A stretch of 64,000 nucleotides of DNA, from the NCBI GenBank assembly GCA_903838295.1, contig CAILXX010000004.1, forward strand, positions 248,001-312,000. Reading direction: 5' to 3'. The notes beneath the pieces were generated by a model. The model searched no databases and had not been told where the DNA came from. It saw nothing but the letters and a program-made list of their open reading frames with translations. The stretch comes from an uncultured Actinomycetes bacterium. GTDB taxonomy: Bacteria; Actinomycetota; Actinomycetes; Nanopelagicales; Nanopelagicaceae. The translations under genes were made by a program, and so were the position numbers. This document shows, piece after piece, positions 47,325-55,785 of the stretch (positions are counted from its first letter, which is position 1; each line of letters starts with the position of its first letter).

Positions 47325-48256
47325 TCATTGACGGCACAGAAAGTTCGCTTCGTGCATATTTAAAGACACTTCCACCGGTTGATGAGGTGGGTGCACACGC
47401 ACGTGCCGCCATGCTGGCAACGCGAAGCATCAAAACGACAAGTAAGTCATGGGCGATCGATATGGCAATCAGTATGGTGGATCTGACAACGCTCGAAGGC
47501 GCAGATACTCCAGGCAAAATCGGAACACTCTGTGCAAAGGCAGTGCGTCCTGATGCTATGGACGCAACGGTTCCTTCAGTTGGGGCTGTCTGTGTCTATA
47601 ACGATATGGTAAAAATTGCTCGAACAAAGTTGGATGCTATAGGAGGTACATCAATCCCGGTAGCAGCTGTTGCGACCGCATTCCCGTCAGGTCGGGCTTC
47701 TTTTGCCGTCAAAGCGCAGGATACAAAAGATGCAATCGACGCGGGCGCAGCCGAAATTGATATGGTGATTGACCGGGGTGCTTTTTTATCTGGACGCTAT
47801 GGTGAAGTATTTGAGGAGATTTCTCAGATAAGGGAGATCTGTGGGGATAAGGCTCATCTCAAAGTGATTCTGGAGACTGGCGAGCTAGTCACGCTAGACA
47901 ATGTTCGCAAAGCTTCTTATTTGGCAATGTTGGCTGGCGCAGACTTCATTAAAACCAGTACTGGAAAGATTAGTCCGGCTGCAACATCACCAGTAGTACT
48001 GGTGATGTTGGAAGCTGTCAGGGATTATTACTCACTGACCAAGACTCGCATCGGCGTAAAGCCTGCCGGTGGAATTCGTAATACCAAAGATGCAATTAAG
48101 CAGTTAGTACTTGTCAACGAGGTTGCGGGACCAAAATGGCTGACACCTAAGTTATTTAGAATTGGAGCAAGTGCTCTGCTTAATGATTTACTCTTACAAA
48201 GAATGAAGATGCGAGATGGCTTTTATGCAGGTCCTTCGTATGTCACGCTAGATTGA
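47321..48256 (+). CDS. deoC: Deoxyribose-phosphate aldolase
   Basis: Splits deoxyribose-5-phosphate into acetaldehyde and glyceraldehyde-3-phosphate. The 311 residues are the longer form seen in animals and some bacteria. The Schiff-base lysine lies in GADFIKTSTGKIS, and other marks are EIDMVIDRGAFLSG, LKVILETGEL and the second lysine in IGVKPAGGIRNTKDA. It continues the punA-pmmB transcript with a four-base overlap and precedes two aldehyde dehydrogenase genes, fitting removal of acetaldehyde. A 29-base palindrome lies within the gene. Confidence 0.95.
   Translation: MIIDGTESSLRAYLKTLPPVDEVGAHARAAMLATRSIKTTSKSWAIDMAISMVDLTTLEGADTPGKIGTLCAKAVRPDAMDATVPSVGAVCVYNDMVKIARTKLDAIGGTSIPVAAVATAFPSGRASFAVKAQDTKDAIDAGAAEIDMVIDRGAFLSGRYGEVFEEISQIREICGDKAHLKVILETGELVTLDNVRKASYLAMLAGADFIKTSTGKISPAATSPVVLVMLEAVRDYYSLTKTRIGVKPAGGIRNTKDAIKQLVLVNEVAGPKWLTPKLFRIGASALLNDLLLQRMKMRDGFYAGPSYVTLD
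47982..48010. repeat. 29-base palindrome inside deoC
   Basis: Two perfect 14-base arms (47982-47995 and 47997-48010) flank one central G. In mRNA it would form a very stable hairpin within coding sequence shortly after the Schiff-base lysine codon region. It encodes AATSPVVLVML. Chance is unlikely for arms this long, but its role is unknown. Confidence 0.6.
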
Positions 48257-48271
48257 TGAGATAGAGAGAAA

Positions 48272-49714
48272 ATGAACCCATTTGAGTATGCGCCAGCGCT
48301 AGAGTCAACATCGATCGTCACGATAAAGGACAGGTATGGTCTCTTCATCAATGGGAAATTCGTAGCACCTAAATCTGGAAAATATTTTCCAACTATCAAC
48401 CCATCTACTGAGAAGAAGTTATCAGAGATAGCCCTTGCCAGTACCGAGGATGTTGACCTCGCTGTAAAAGCGGCGCGAGTTGCTTATGTAAAAGTATGGA
48501 GCAAAATGCCTGCCGCAGAACGTGGCAAATATTTATTTCGCATTGCACGAATTTTGCAGGAGCGTTCACGAGAATTTGCCGTTTTGGAGACGCTGGATAA
48601 TGGTAAACCGATTAGAGAATCCAGGGATACCGATATTCCTCTGGCGGCTGCGCATTTCTTTTATCACGCGGGATGGGCCGATAAATTACAATATTCTGGA
48701 AATGGTTCTGGGCCAAAACCGTATGGGGTTGTGGGACAGATAATTCCTTGGAATTTCCCGATGCTCATGTTGGCCTGGAAGATTGCACCAGCATTAGCTA
48801 CTGGCAACACTGTCGTTTTAAAGCCGGCAGAAACAACTTCTTTGACTGCACTGTTGTTCGCAGAGATTTGTCAGCAGGCTGGATTACCCAATGGCGTTAT
48901 AAATATCATCACAGGTGAAGGCGCAACTGGTGCTGCATTAGTAAATCACCCCGGCATCGACAAGGTAGCGTTTACCGGATCTACCGAAGTTGGAAAATTG
49001 ATCGCAACATCTATCGCTGGAAGTAAAAAAGCTGCCACCCTAGAACTAGGTGGGAAAGCGGCCAATATAATTTATGATGATGCCGCAATTGATGAAGCTG
49101 TAGAGGGAATCGTCAATGGAATATTTTTCAATCAGGGACATGTGTGTTGCGCGGGATCTAGACTATTAGTGCAAGAGAGTATTCAAGATGAGGTTTTAAC
49201 CAAACTTAAAGAGCGGATGGCTTTGATCCGTCTGGGTAATCCTTTGGATAAAAACACCGATATCGGAGCCATCAATAGCGCTGCGCAACTTGCTAAGATT
49301 AAAGAACTATCCGCCGCAGGAGATGCAGAAGGGGCTGAAAGATGGAGCCCTGCATGCAATATTCCTGCAGACGGTTACTGGTTCCCGCCAACCATCTTTA
49401 CTGGGGTATCTCAGACGCATCGCATCGCACGTGAAGAGATCTTTGGGCCAGTGTTATCGATACTCACTTTTCGTACTCCGCAAGAAGCAGTCGAGAAAGC
49501 TAATAACACCCCTTATGGATTATCTGCTGGAATTTGGACAGAGAAAGGGTCGAAGATTCTTTGGACCGCTTCGAAATTACGTGCCGGAGTCATTTGGGCA
49601 AATACATTTAATAAATTCGACCCGGCGAGCCCTTTTGGGGGCTACAAGGAATCTGGCTGGGGTCGCGAGGGTGGCAAACATGGCTTGTCGGCTTACCTGA
49701 AAGCGAGTAACTAA
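48272..49714 (+). CDS. Aldehyde dehydrogenase, first (catalytic) half of an ALDH16-like pair
   Basis: Full-length NAD aldehyde dehydrogenase, 480 residues. It has the cofactor segment [19 protein letters not shown], the general-base glutamate in LELGGKAANII and catalytic Cys292 in NQGHVCCAGSR. It ends at SAYLKASN without the long linker found in fused ALDH16. It lies 15 bases after deoC and two bases before a second, shorter dehydrogenase-like gene. Oxidation of the acetaldehyde released by DeoC is a natural role; the exact substrate is unproven. Confidence 0.93.
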   Translation: MNPFEYAPALESTSIVTIKDRYGLFINGKFVAPKSGKYFPTINPSTEKKLSEIALASTEDVDLAVKAARVAYVKVWSKMPAAERGKYLFRIARILQERSREFAVLETLDNGKPIRESRDTDIPLAAAHFFYHAGWADKLQYSGNGSGPKPYGVVGQIIPWNFPMLMLAWKIAPALATGNTVVLKPAETTSLTALLFAEICQQAGLPNGVINIITGEGATGAALVNHPGIDKVAFTGSTEVGKLIATSIAGSKKAATLELGGKAANIIYDDAAIDEAVEGIVNGIFFNQGHVCCAGSRLLVQESIQDEVLTKLKERMALIRLGNPLDKNTDIGAINSAAQLAKIKELSAAGDAEGAERWSPACNIPADGYWFPPTIFTGVSQTHRIAREEIFGPVLSILTFRTPQEAVEKANNTPYGLSAGIWTEKGSKILWTASKLRAGVIWANTFNKFDPASPFGGYKESGWGREGGKHGLSAYLKASN

Positions 49715-49716
49715 AT

Positions 49717-50559
49717 ATGGAACGCATCTATGTTTTAAAAACTTATAAGCTATTTATTGGTGGAGCTTTTCCGCGCAGTGAATCAGGTCGGGTCTATGCG
49801 GTCAAGGATTTTAAGGGCAAACATTTAGCTAATACATGCCAAGCTTCTCGAAAAGATTTGCGAGATGCCGTTGTGTCAGCACGATCAGCTTTCCCGGGCT
49901 GGTCCGGTGCAACGGCCTATAACCGTGGCCAGATCCTGTATCGAATGGCAGAAATTCTAGAGGGTCGAACCGATCAATTTATTGCTGAAATCTCAGCCCT
50001 AGAGGGAGCCAACCCCAAAGCTGCGGCATTACAGGTGGAAGAGAGTATCGATCTCTTGATTTGGTACGCAGGTTGGAGTGACAAGATTTCTGCCCTTGAT
50101 GGTTCAACTAATTCGGTTTCCGGACCGTTCTACAACTTCACGATTCCAGAACCGATCGGAGTCGTTGCGGTATTTGCGGCGGCCAAGCCTTCACTTCTAA
50201 ATCTAGTTGGTGCTATGGCATCTGTTATTACTTCTGGTAACACTGCGGTAATGGTCGCATCAGAGAAATTCCCTTTACCTGCAATAAGTTTTGCTGAATG
50301 CATGGCAACGAGTGATTTGCCTGCTGGTGTGGTTAATATTTTGACTGGGGTTAGTTCAGAACTAGCTCCGTGGGCTGCTTCTCACATGGATATCGATGCG
50401 ATAGATGCCGCTGGCTTATCTCCAAAGGTTCTCAAAGAAGCTCAAATAGCTGGTGTCGGAAATCTGAAACGGATCAAGACTCCACCAAATATTAAATCAC
50501 CCAAGCGGATTCTTGACTTTATGGAGAGCAAAACAGTCTGGCACCCAATCGGGATTTAG
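49717..50559 (+). CDS. Short aldehyde dehydrogenase-like protein without the catalytic domain (ALDH16 C-half)
   Basis: 280 residues that resemble only the cofactor-binding part of an aldehyde dehydrogenase. It has LFIGGAFPRSESGR, the AFPGWSGATAYNRGQILYRM helix and PIGVVAVFAAAKPSLLNLVG in place of the usual Pro-Trp-Asn segment. No active-site cysteine block is present. Together with the gene before it, the length is about 760, close to ALDH16 proteins, whose second domain is also non-catalytic. It is therefore probably a structural partner, not a broken gene: the frame is intact and the end is well formed. It converges on add. Confidence 0.85.
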   Translation: MERIYVLKTYKLFIGGAFPRSESGRVYAVKDFKGKHLANTCQASRKDLRDAVVSARSAFPGWSGATAYNRGQILYRMAEILEGRTDQFIAEISALEGANPKAAALQVEESIDLLIWYAGWSDKISALDGSTNSVSGPFYNFTIPEPIGVVAVFAAAKPSLLNLVGAMASVITSGNTAVMVASEKFPLPAISFAECMATSDLPAGVVNILTGVSSELAPWAASHMDIDAIDAAGLSPKVLKEAQIAGVGNLKRIKTPPNIKSPKRILDFMESKTVWHPIGI

Positions 50560-50561
50560 TT

Positions 50562-51656
50562 CTATTCTGCGCTGATTTTTAAGTAGGCCGGCTTGACTAT
50601 TTTTTCGATGATTTCTAATCGTTCTTCAAATGGAATGAAGGCGCTCTTGAGCGCGTTGACGGTGAGGCGTTGTAAATCCAAGAATGACCAATCGAAAGCT
50701 TCAGTGACTTTCTGCATCTCATTGGACATAGAAGTACGGCTCATCAAACGATTATCGGTATTGATCGTGACGCGGAAGCGAAGTTTTTCTAGAATTCCAA
50801 TCGGGTGTGATGCATAATCTTTTGCAGCTCCAGTCTGAAGATTGGAAGTAGGGCAGAGTTCTAACGGAATTCTCCGGTCACGGACATAGGATGCCAGGGG
50901 TCCTAGCTTTGCTGTACCACCAGTGAAATCAATGTCATCGATTATCCGAACGCCATGACCCAATCGTTCGGCGCCGCAGATCTGAATCGCTTGCCAGATT
51001 GATGCCGGTCCATAGGCTTCCCCAGCATGAATTGTGAAGTGAGCATTCTCGGCGCGTAAATAATCGAATGCCGAGAGATAATTTTTTGCTGGATATCCAT
51101 CTTCTGGGCCAGCTATATCAAAACCAACTACGTGCTTGTCGCGGAACTGAACGACTTTGCGAGCAACTTCATCTGACAAATCGTTCTGACGAAGCGCACA
51201 AAGAATTTGTTCTACCCTAATGAAATGTCCTTCGGCCTTAGCGTCAGTCATTCCTAACCGGTAACCTTCTGTTGTTGCTTCGATAACCTGGTCCAGGGTC
51301 ATTCCGTTACGTGTGAAGAGTTCTGGAGCGCCTCGGATTTCGGCATAGACGACGCCATCGCGTGCTAAATCCAGCGCCGCTTCCCTTGCTATCCGAATCG
51401 TCGCCTCTCGGGTCTGCATCACGGCAATCGTGTGGTCAAAAGTTTCAAGGTATCTTTCGAGAGATCCCGAACTGCAAGCTTCGAAATACCAGCGACCAAG
51501 CGCCTCTGCTTCGTAAAAAGGAAGTTTTGTATAGCCAATTTCATGCGCAAGATCGATAATGGTTTGAGGGCGCAGTCCACCATCTAGATGGTCGTGCAAT
51601 AAAGCCTTCGGGACGCGCTTGATTTGGTCCGGGGTTGGTTTCTTATCAAGTGTCAT
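50562..51656 (-). CDS. add: Adenosine deaminase
   Basis: Converts (deoxy)adenosine to (deoxy)inosine, which PunA can then split. The 364 residues carry the zinc histidines in LLHDHLDGGLRP (His21, His23), the IHAGEAYG segment with catalytic His and Glu, GHGVRI, and the late INTDNRLMSRT with the zinc aspartate. It is the last gene of the minus-strand cdd-deoA-add run, 11 bases after deoA. Two bases separate it from the plus-strand dehydrogenase gene. Confidence 0.95.
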   Translation of the reverse strand: MTLDKKPTPDQIKRVPKALLHDHLDGGLRPQTIIDLAHEIGYTKLPFYEAEALGRWYFEACSSGSLERYLETFDHTIAVMQTREATIRIAREAALDLARDGVVYAEIRGAPELFTRNGMTLDQVIEATTEGYRLGMTDAKAEGHFIRVEQILCALRQNDLSDEVARKVVQFRDKHVVGFDIAGPEDGYPAKNYLSAFDYLRAENAHFTIHAGEAYGPASIWQAIQICGAERLGHGVRIIDDIDFTGGTAKLGPLASYVRDRRIPLELCPTSNLQTGAAKDYASHPIGILEKLRFRVTINTDNRLMSRTSMSNEMQKVTEAFDWSFLDLQRLTVNALKSAFIPFEERLEIIEKIVKPAYLKISAE

Positions 51657-51666
51657 ACAGGAGAGT

Positions 51667-52962
51667 TTAGCCTGTTATCTTTTCTATGATTAATGGCAAC
51701 CGCTCAACCTTTTTACCGGTACTCGAAATTCGAACAGCACCTTGTAAGACTTCCATCGCCCGTTCAAATCGTTCTGGTTCATCGGTATGTAAAGTAAATA
51801 ATGGTTGACCTGCTTTAATAATCTCACCGGGTTTTGCATGAATTTCGATGCCCGCACCGGCTTGCACGGCTTCACCTTGACGTGATCGGCCAGCACCAAG
51901 TCGCCATACGGATAGCCCAACGGATAGAGCGTTCATTTCTAGGATCTCGCCAGATTCAGGCGCGGGGAATATATGTTGTTCTTTAGCGACCGGAAGTTTT
52001 GCATCTGGATCACCACCTTGTGCTTTAATCATTCGGCGCCAGACATCCATTGCTGCACCATTTTTGAGTGCATCTTCGGGGTCTAGAGATGATTTGATTC
52101 CCGCAGCGTCCAACATCTCTCGCGCCATGATCAAGGTGAGTTCGACAATATCTGCGGGCCCGCCACCAGCTAATACCTCTACCGATTCACGAACTTCTAG
52201 CGCATTCCCAGCTGTCAAGCCCAACGGAACATCCATGGCAGTTACTAGCGCACGGGTTTTGACGCCAGCACGCTCGCCGAGTGCGACCATTACTTGGGCC
52301 AATTCACGAGCCTTTGCAGGGTCGGACATAAATGCACCACTGCCTGTCTTTACATCCAAGATAAGCGCACTAGTTCCTTCGGCAATTTTCTTGCTCATGA
52401 TGCTTGAGGCAATCAAGGGAATGGCAGGAACGGTTCCCGTGACATCTCGGAGCGCATAAAGCTTTTTATCGGCAGGAGCTAGACCAGCACCAGCCGCGCA
52501 AATGACAGCGCCGCAATCCTGAAGTACATGCAACATCTCATCATTGGATAATGATGCGCGCCAGCCAGGAATTGATTCTAATTTATCTAGTGTGCCACCT
52601 GTGTGACCAAGGCCTCGTCCAGATAATTGCGGCACGGCGCCACCACATGCTGCCACAAGCGGAGCAAGTGGGAGAGTTATTTTGTCACCGACGCCACCGG
52701 TGGAATGTTTATCAGCAGTGGGTCGAGTAAGTGCAGACCAGTTCATGCGTTCGCCACTATTAATCATCGCATCAGTCCAACGAGAAATTTCCCGCATAGA
52801 CATTCCATTCAATAAAATCGCCATCAACAATGATGACATTTGTTCGTCTGCAACAACCCCGCGGGTATATGCGTCTACGACCCAATCGATCTGAGGAGCA
52901 CTGAGTTCGCCGCGATCACGCTTTGTGCTGATGATCTCAACAACTGCAAATGCTTCAGCCAT
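51667..52962 (-). CDS. deoA: Thymidine phosphorylase
   Basis: Splits thymidine or deoxyuridine to base and deoxyribose-1-phosphate. The 431 residues begin with a helical domain and the phosphate site DKHSTGGVGDKITLPLAP. SGRGLGHTGGTLDKLESIPG and SSIMSKKIAEG follow, and a C-terminal domain of pyrimidine phosphorylases ends the protein. Uridine could also be used, as in the broader pyrimidine-nucleoside phosphorylase group. Its start overlaps the cdd stop. Confidence 0.95.
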   Translation of the reverse strand: MAEAFAVVEIISTKRDRGELSAPQIDWVVDAYTRGVVADEQMSSLLMAILLNGMSMREISRWTDAMINSGERMNWSALTRPTADKHSTGGVGDKITLPLAPLVAACGGAVPQLSGRGLGHTGGTLDKLESIPGWRASLSNDEMLHVLQDCGAVICAAGAGLAPADKKLYALRDVTGTVPAIPLIASSIMSKKIAEGTSALILDVKTGSGAFMSDPAKARELAQVMVALGERAGVKTRALVTAMDVPLGLTAGNALEVRESVEVLAGGGPADIVELTLIMAREMLDAAGIKSSLDPEDALKNGAAMDVWRRMIKAQGGDPDAKLPVAKEQHIFPAPESGEILEMNALSVGLSVWRLGAGRSRQGEAVQAGAGIEIHAKPGEIIKAGQPLFTLHTDEPERFERAMEVLQGAVRISSTGKKVERLPLIIEKITG

Positions 52963-53357
52963 TACTTAAGGTCTTCTGGGCCAAAAGCCCATGGCAATAT
53001 TTCTGACATGGGAAGTGGACCTGCGGGCGTCATAAGCAAGCAATTTGAGCCACCGTGCTCGAAGAGTAATTGGCGACATCGACCACACGGAGCTAGGTAC
53101 TGTCCAGCGCTATCAACGCAGACCACGGCGATTAGGCGGCCCCCACCACTTGAAATCAAATTGGAAACCAAACCACATTCGGCGCATAGGGTCAGCCCAT
53201 AGCTAGCATTTTCGACATTGCACCCGGTGATAATTCTTCCATCATCGACAAGTGCAGCGACCCCAACAGGAAACTTTGAATAAGGCGAATAAGCCAGCGT
53301 CATTATGTGCTTTGCTTGCGCATGTAGCGCTTCCCAGTCAATGTCTGCAGAACTCAA
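52962..53357 (-). CDS. cdd: Cytidine deaminase
   Basis: Converts (deoxy)cytidine to (deoxy)uridine, feeding DeoA. The 131 residues match the small tetrameric form. Zinc ligands Cys58, Cys91 and Cys94 and the catalytic Glu60 are in TLCAECG and PCGRCRQLL, with NVENASYG before them. The gene overlaps deoA by one base and the ABC permease gene by four, so all belong to one minus-strand operon. Confidence 0.96.
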   Translation of the reverse strand: MSSADIDWEALHAQAKHIMTLAYSPYSKFPVGVAALVDDGRIITGCNVENASYGLTLCAECGLVSNLISSGGGRLIAVVCVDSAGQYLAPCGRCRQLLFEHGGSNCLLMTPAGPLPMSEILPWAFGPEDLK

Positions 53358-54625
53358 TGTGATTCTCCTCGGCTATAAAAGACACCATCTGCTGCTGGCG
53401 CACGCACTCGGCCGATCAAACCAGAAACAGCAATAATTGTTGCAATGTAGGGAACCATCAGCATGAATTCAGATGGGACAGATACGCCAATAATCGACAA
53501 GGTTCCTTGTAAGTTATCGGCAAATCCAAAGAGTAGCGCGGCCAAGATTGCACCTTTAGGAGTCCACTTGCCAAATATCAACGCCGCTAGAGCAATGAAA
53601 CCAGAACCCGCAGTCATCTCCTTGCCAAAACTGCCAACAGAGCCAATCGTGAAGTAAGCACCACCAAGGCCTGCGACTAGTCCAGCGATTACAACGTTTC
53701 TAAATCGCAGCTTGTTGACGTCGATACCGACACTGTCAGCTGCTTCAGGATGTTCTCCAACAGAGCGAGTCCTAAGCCCCCATTTTGTTCGGAAGAGCCC
53801 ATAAGAAATAGCTGCGACGATTGCATACATGAGGTACACGATGATCGTCTGATCAAAGAAAATAGGTCCAATGATCGGAATTTTTCCTAGAATCGGAATG
53901 CTTATTTGTGAGAAAGAAGGTGCTTGGTTCCATGTTGATTGGTAGGGGATCAGCAACCGCTTATAAAGAAAGTCTGTCAAACCGTAAACCAGTACGTTGA
54001 GCACGAAGCCAAGGATGACTTGATCAACCCCAAATTTAATGGCAAAAGTTGCCAACAATACAGAAACTGCAGCACCAGCTATTGGCGCGATGATCAGCCC
54101 CAACATTGTCTTGTGCGTAACGCTCGCGACTACAGCTGAAGCAAAGGCACCTGCCAACAATTGTCCTTCAATCGCAATATTGATGACACCAGAGCGTTCG
54201 CAGAGCAAACCAGACATCGAACCGAAAATTAAGGGGACTGCCAGCATTAATCCGCCTTGAAGCAAACCTGTGAGCGGAATAAATTTTCCGGTAGCTGCCC
54301 AGCAAATAAAGGAGAAGAGGATGCTAATTGAGGCGATAGAAATCCCGGCTAAGGATGTTTTATTTAACTTAAAGAAGAGAAACCCAAGTCCGCAGCCCAG
54401 CAGCCCTAAGAGCGCAAAGAAGGTGGAACCAGTGCTTGATTTAACTACTACAGAATGAAGGATGATCCATTCGTGACCCAAAACCAGTCCGTAAGTAGTA
54501 GAAAGAGTTGAATGGTTTCCAAACCCAAATTTTGCTAAAGCCAACAAGTTGAGCGCTCCTAGAATTATTAGAAATCGCAAAGTTCGCTTTCGGGCGACCG
54601 ACATTTTTTTCATTAGCCGTTCCAC
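53354..54625 (-). CDS. Nucleoside ABC transporter permease, second subunit (NupQ/YufQ-like)
   Basis: Inner-membrane subunit of 423 residues in the BPD_transp_2 family, related to RbsC. It has about ten hydrophobic segments, with an N-terminal extension of about 90 residues before the core. Core marks are GSMSGLLCERSGVINIAIEG, GLRTRSVGEHPEAADSVGI and GLGGAYFTIG. It pairs with the permease encoded just upstream, overlapping it by 13 bases. The neighbouring salvage enzymes and the BMP binding protein support nucleosides as substrate. Confidence 0.92.
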   Translation of the reverse strand: MERLMKKMSVARKRTLRFLIILGALNLLALAKFGFGNHSTLSTTYGLVLGHEWIILHSVVVKSSTGSTFFALLGLLGCGLGFLFFKLNKTSLAGISIASISILFSFICWAATGKFIPLTGLLQGGLMLAVPLIFGSMSGLLCERSGVINIAIEGQLLAGAFASAVVASVTHKTMLGLIIAPIAGAAVSVLLATFAIKFGVDQVILGFVLNVLVYGLTDFLYKRLLIPYQSTWNQAPSFSQISIPILGKIPIIGPIFFDQTIIVYLMYAIVAAISYGLFRTKWGLRTRSVGEHPEAADSVGIDVNKLRFRNVVIAGLVAGLGGAYFTIGSVGSFGKEMTAGSGFIALAALIFGKWTPKGAILAALLFGFADNLQGTLSIIGVSVPSEFMLMVPYIATIIAVSGLIGRVRAPAADGVFYSRGESH

Positions 54626-55785
54626 CCTTTCGAAGCGAGGGTTCCTTGAGACTGAAGGTTTTTAATTCGGAAAATAAACCTGACCAAGGCAGGAGATGCA
54701 ATAAATAGCACTATGAGAGCTTGAATGACGAGGACGATATCAAGAGGCGTAGATGTATTTGCTTCCATAGTTCTTCCACCAGTGCGCAGCGCGCCAAAGA
54801 GTAGTGCTGCCATCACAGTCCCACGTGGCTTGGCTCTGCCTAAGAGCGCAACGGTGATCGCATCAAAACCAAAACTACCTGCAATATCTGATGTCAACGC
54901 ATATTGATTTCCCAGAACATGTACCGCACCACCAAGACCAGCTAAAGCGCCGGCGATTGTCATGGTCAACATGGTTGTAACTCCCACAGATATTCCTGCT
55001 GTTTTGGCAGCCGAAGCATTTGCACCAACGGCACGGAATTGAAAACCAATGGTCGTCTTATTAAGTAGCCACCAAACGAAAACGGCCGCAAGAAGTGCGA
55101 TCAAGATTCCCGCGTGTAGGCGCATGGTTGATCCCAATAAATGTGGGAGTTCTGCGCTGGGTTTGATGTTTGGGGCAAGGGGATCGATCCGACGAGGTCT
55201 TAAGAAACTCTTTGTTTTGAGGATCCACAAGATAAAGAAACCTGCAATGTAGTTCATCATGATCGTCACAATTACTTCGTGCGCCCCGGTTCGTGCTTTT
55301 AATAATCCAACGAACCCACCCCATAAACTGGCCAAGACAATTCCTGCCAAAAGTGCAAGCGTTACATGAACTACGGGGGAGAAGGTGTAGTGAAAACCTA
55401 CGTAGGACGCCCCGATGGCTCCGAAGATAAATTGTCCCTGCGCACCGATATTAAAGAGCCCGGATTGGAATGCCAAGCTAACTGAAAGACCCGCCAATAT
55501 AAGGGGGGTAGCGGTCACGATAGTTTCTGAAAGTGGATAAAAACCTTGGAGCAGAGTGTGGCCCTGCGTCAGGTGCGGATCAAAGAAAGCTCCTTGGAAC
55601 AGTGCAATATAAGCGTTCATGAATGTCGAACTAGCGACTTTGATGAATTTGCCAGGTGAACCAATTACTTTTAAGACAGCCGCATCGGAGAAGACGATCA
55701 ACAATCCAGAAATAACAAAGGCCATAATGACCGAGAGAAATGGCAGTAACGCCGTTTCGGCTATTCGGTTGTAAAACTTTTTCAT
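54613..55785 (-). CDS. Nucleoside ABC transporter permease, first subunit (NupP/YufP-like)
   Basis: 390-residue inner-membrane partner of the other permease, same family. It has about nine hydrophobic segments, the sequence LAFQSGLFNIGAQGQFIFGA as the channel entrance motif, and FRAVGANASAAKTAGISVG as the coupling loop. A basic C-terminus ends it. The start overlaps the ATPase stop by four bases. Role and substrate are inferred from family and neighbours. Confidence 0.92.
   Translation of the reverse strand: MKKFYNRIAETALLPFLSVIMAFVISGLLIVFSDAAVLKVIGSPGKFIKVASSTFMNAYIALFQGAFFDPHLTQGHTLLQGFYPLSETIVTATPLILAGLSVSLAFQSGLFNIGAQGQFIFGAIGASYVGFHYTFSPVVHVTLALLAGIVLASLWGGFVGLLKARTGAHEVIVTIMMNYIAGFFILWILKTKSFLRPRRIDPLAPNIKPSAELPHLLGSTMRLHAGILIALLAAVFVWWLLNKTTIGFQFRAVGANASAAKTAGISVGVTTMLTMTIAGALAGLGGAVHVLGNQYALTSDIAGSFGFDAITVALLGRAKPRGTVMAALLFGALRTGGRTMEANTSTPLDIVLVIQALIVLFIASPALVRFIFRIKNLQSQGTLASKGWNG

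Noticed and set aside
49717-50559. Pseudogene of an aldehyde dehydrogenase
   Set aside because: The frame is intact, the start and stop are well placed, and the length fits the non-catalytic ALDH16 domain, so a functional partner is more likely than decay.
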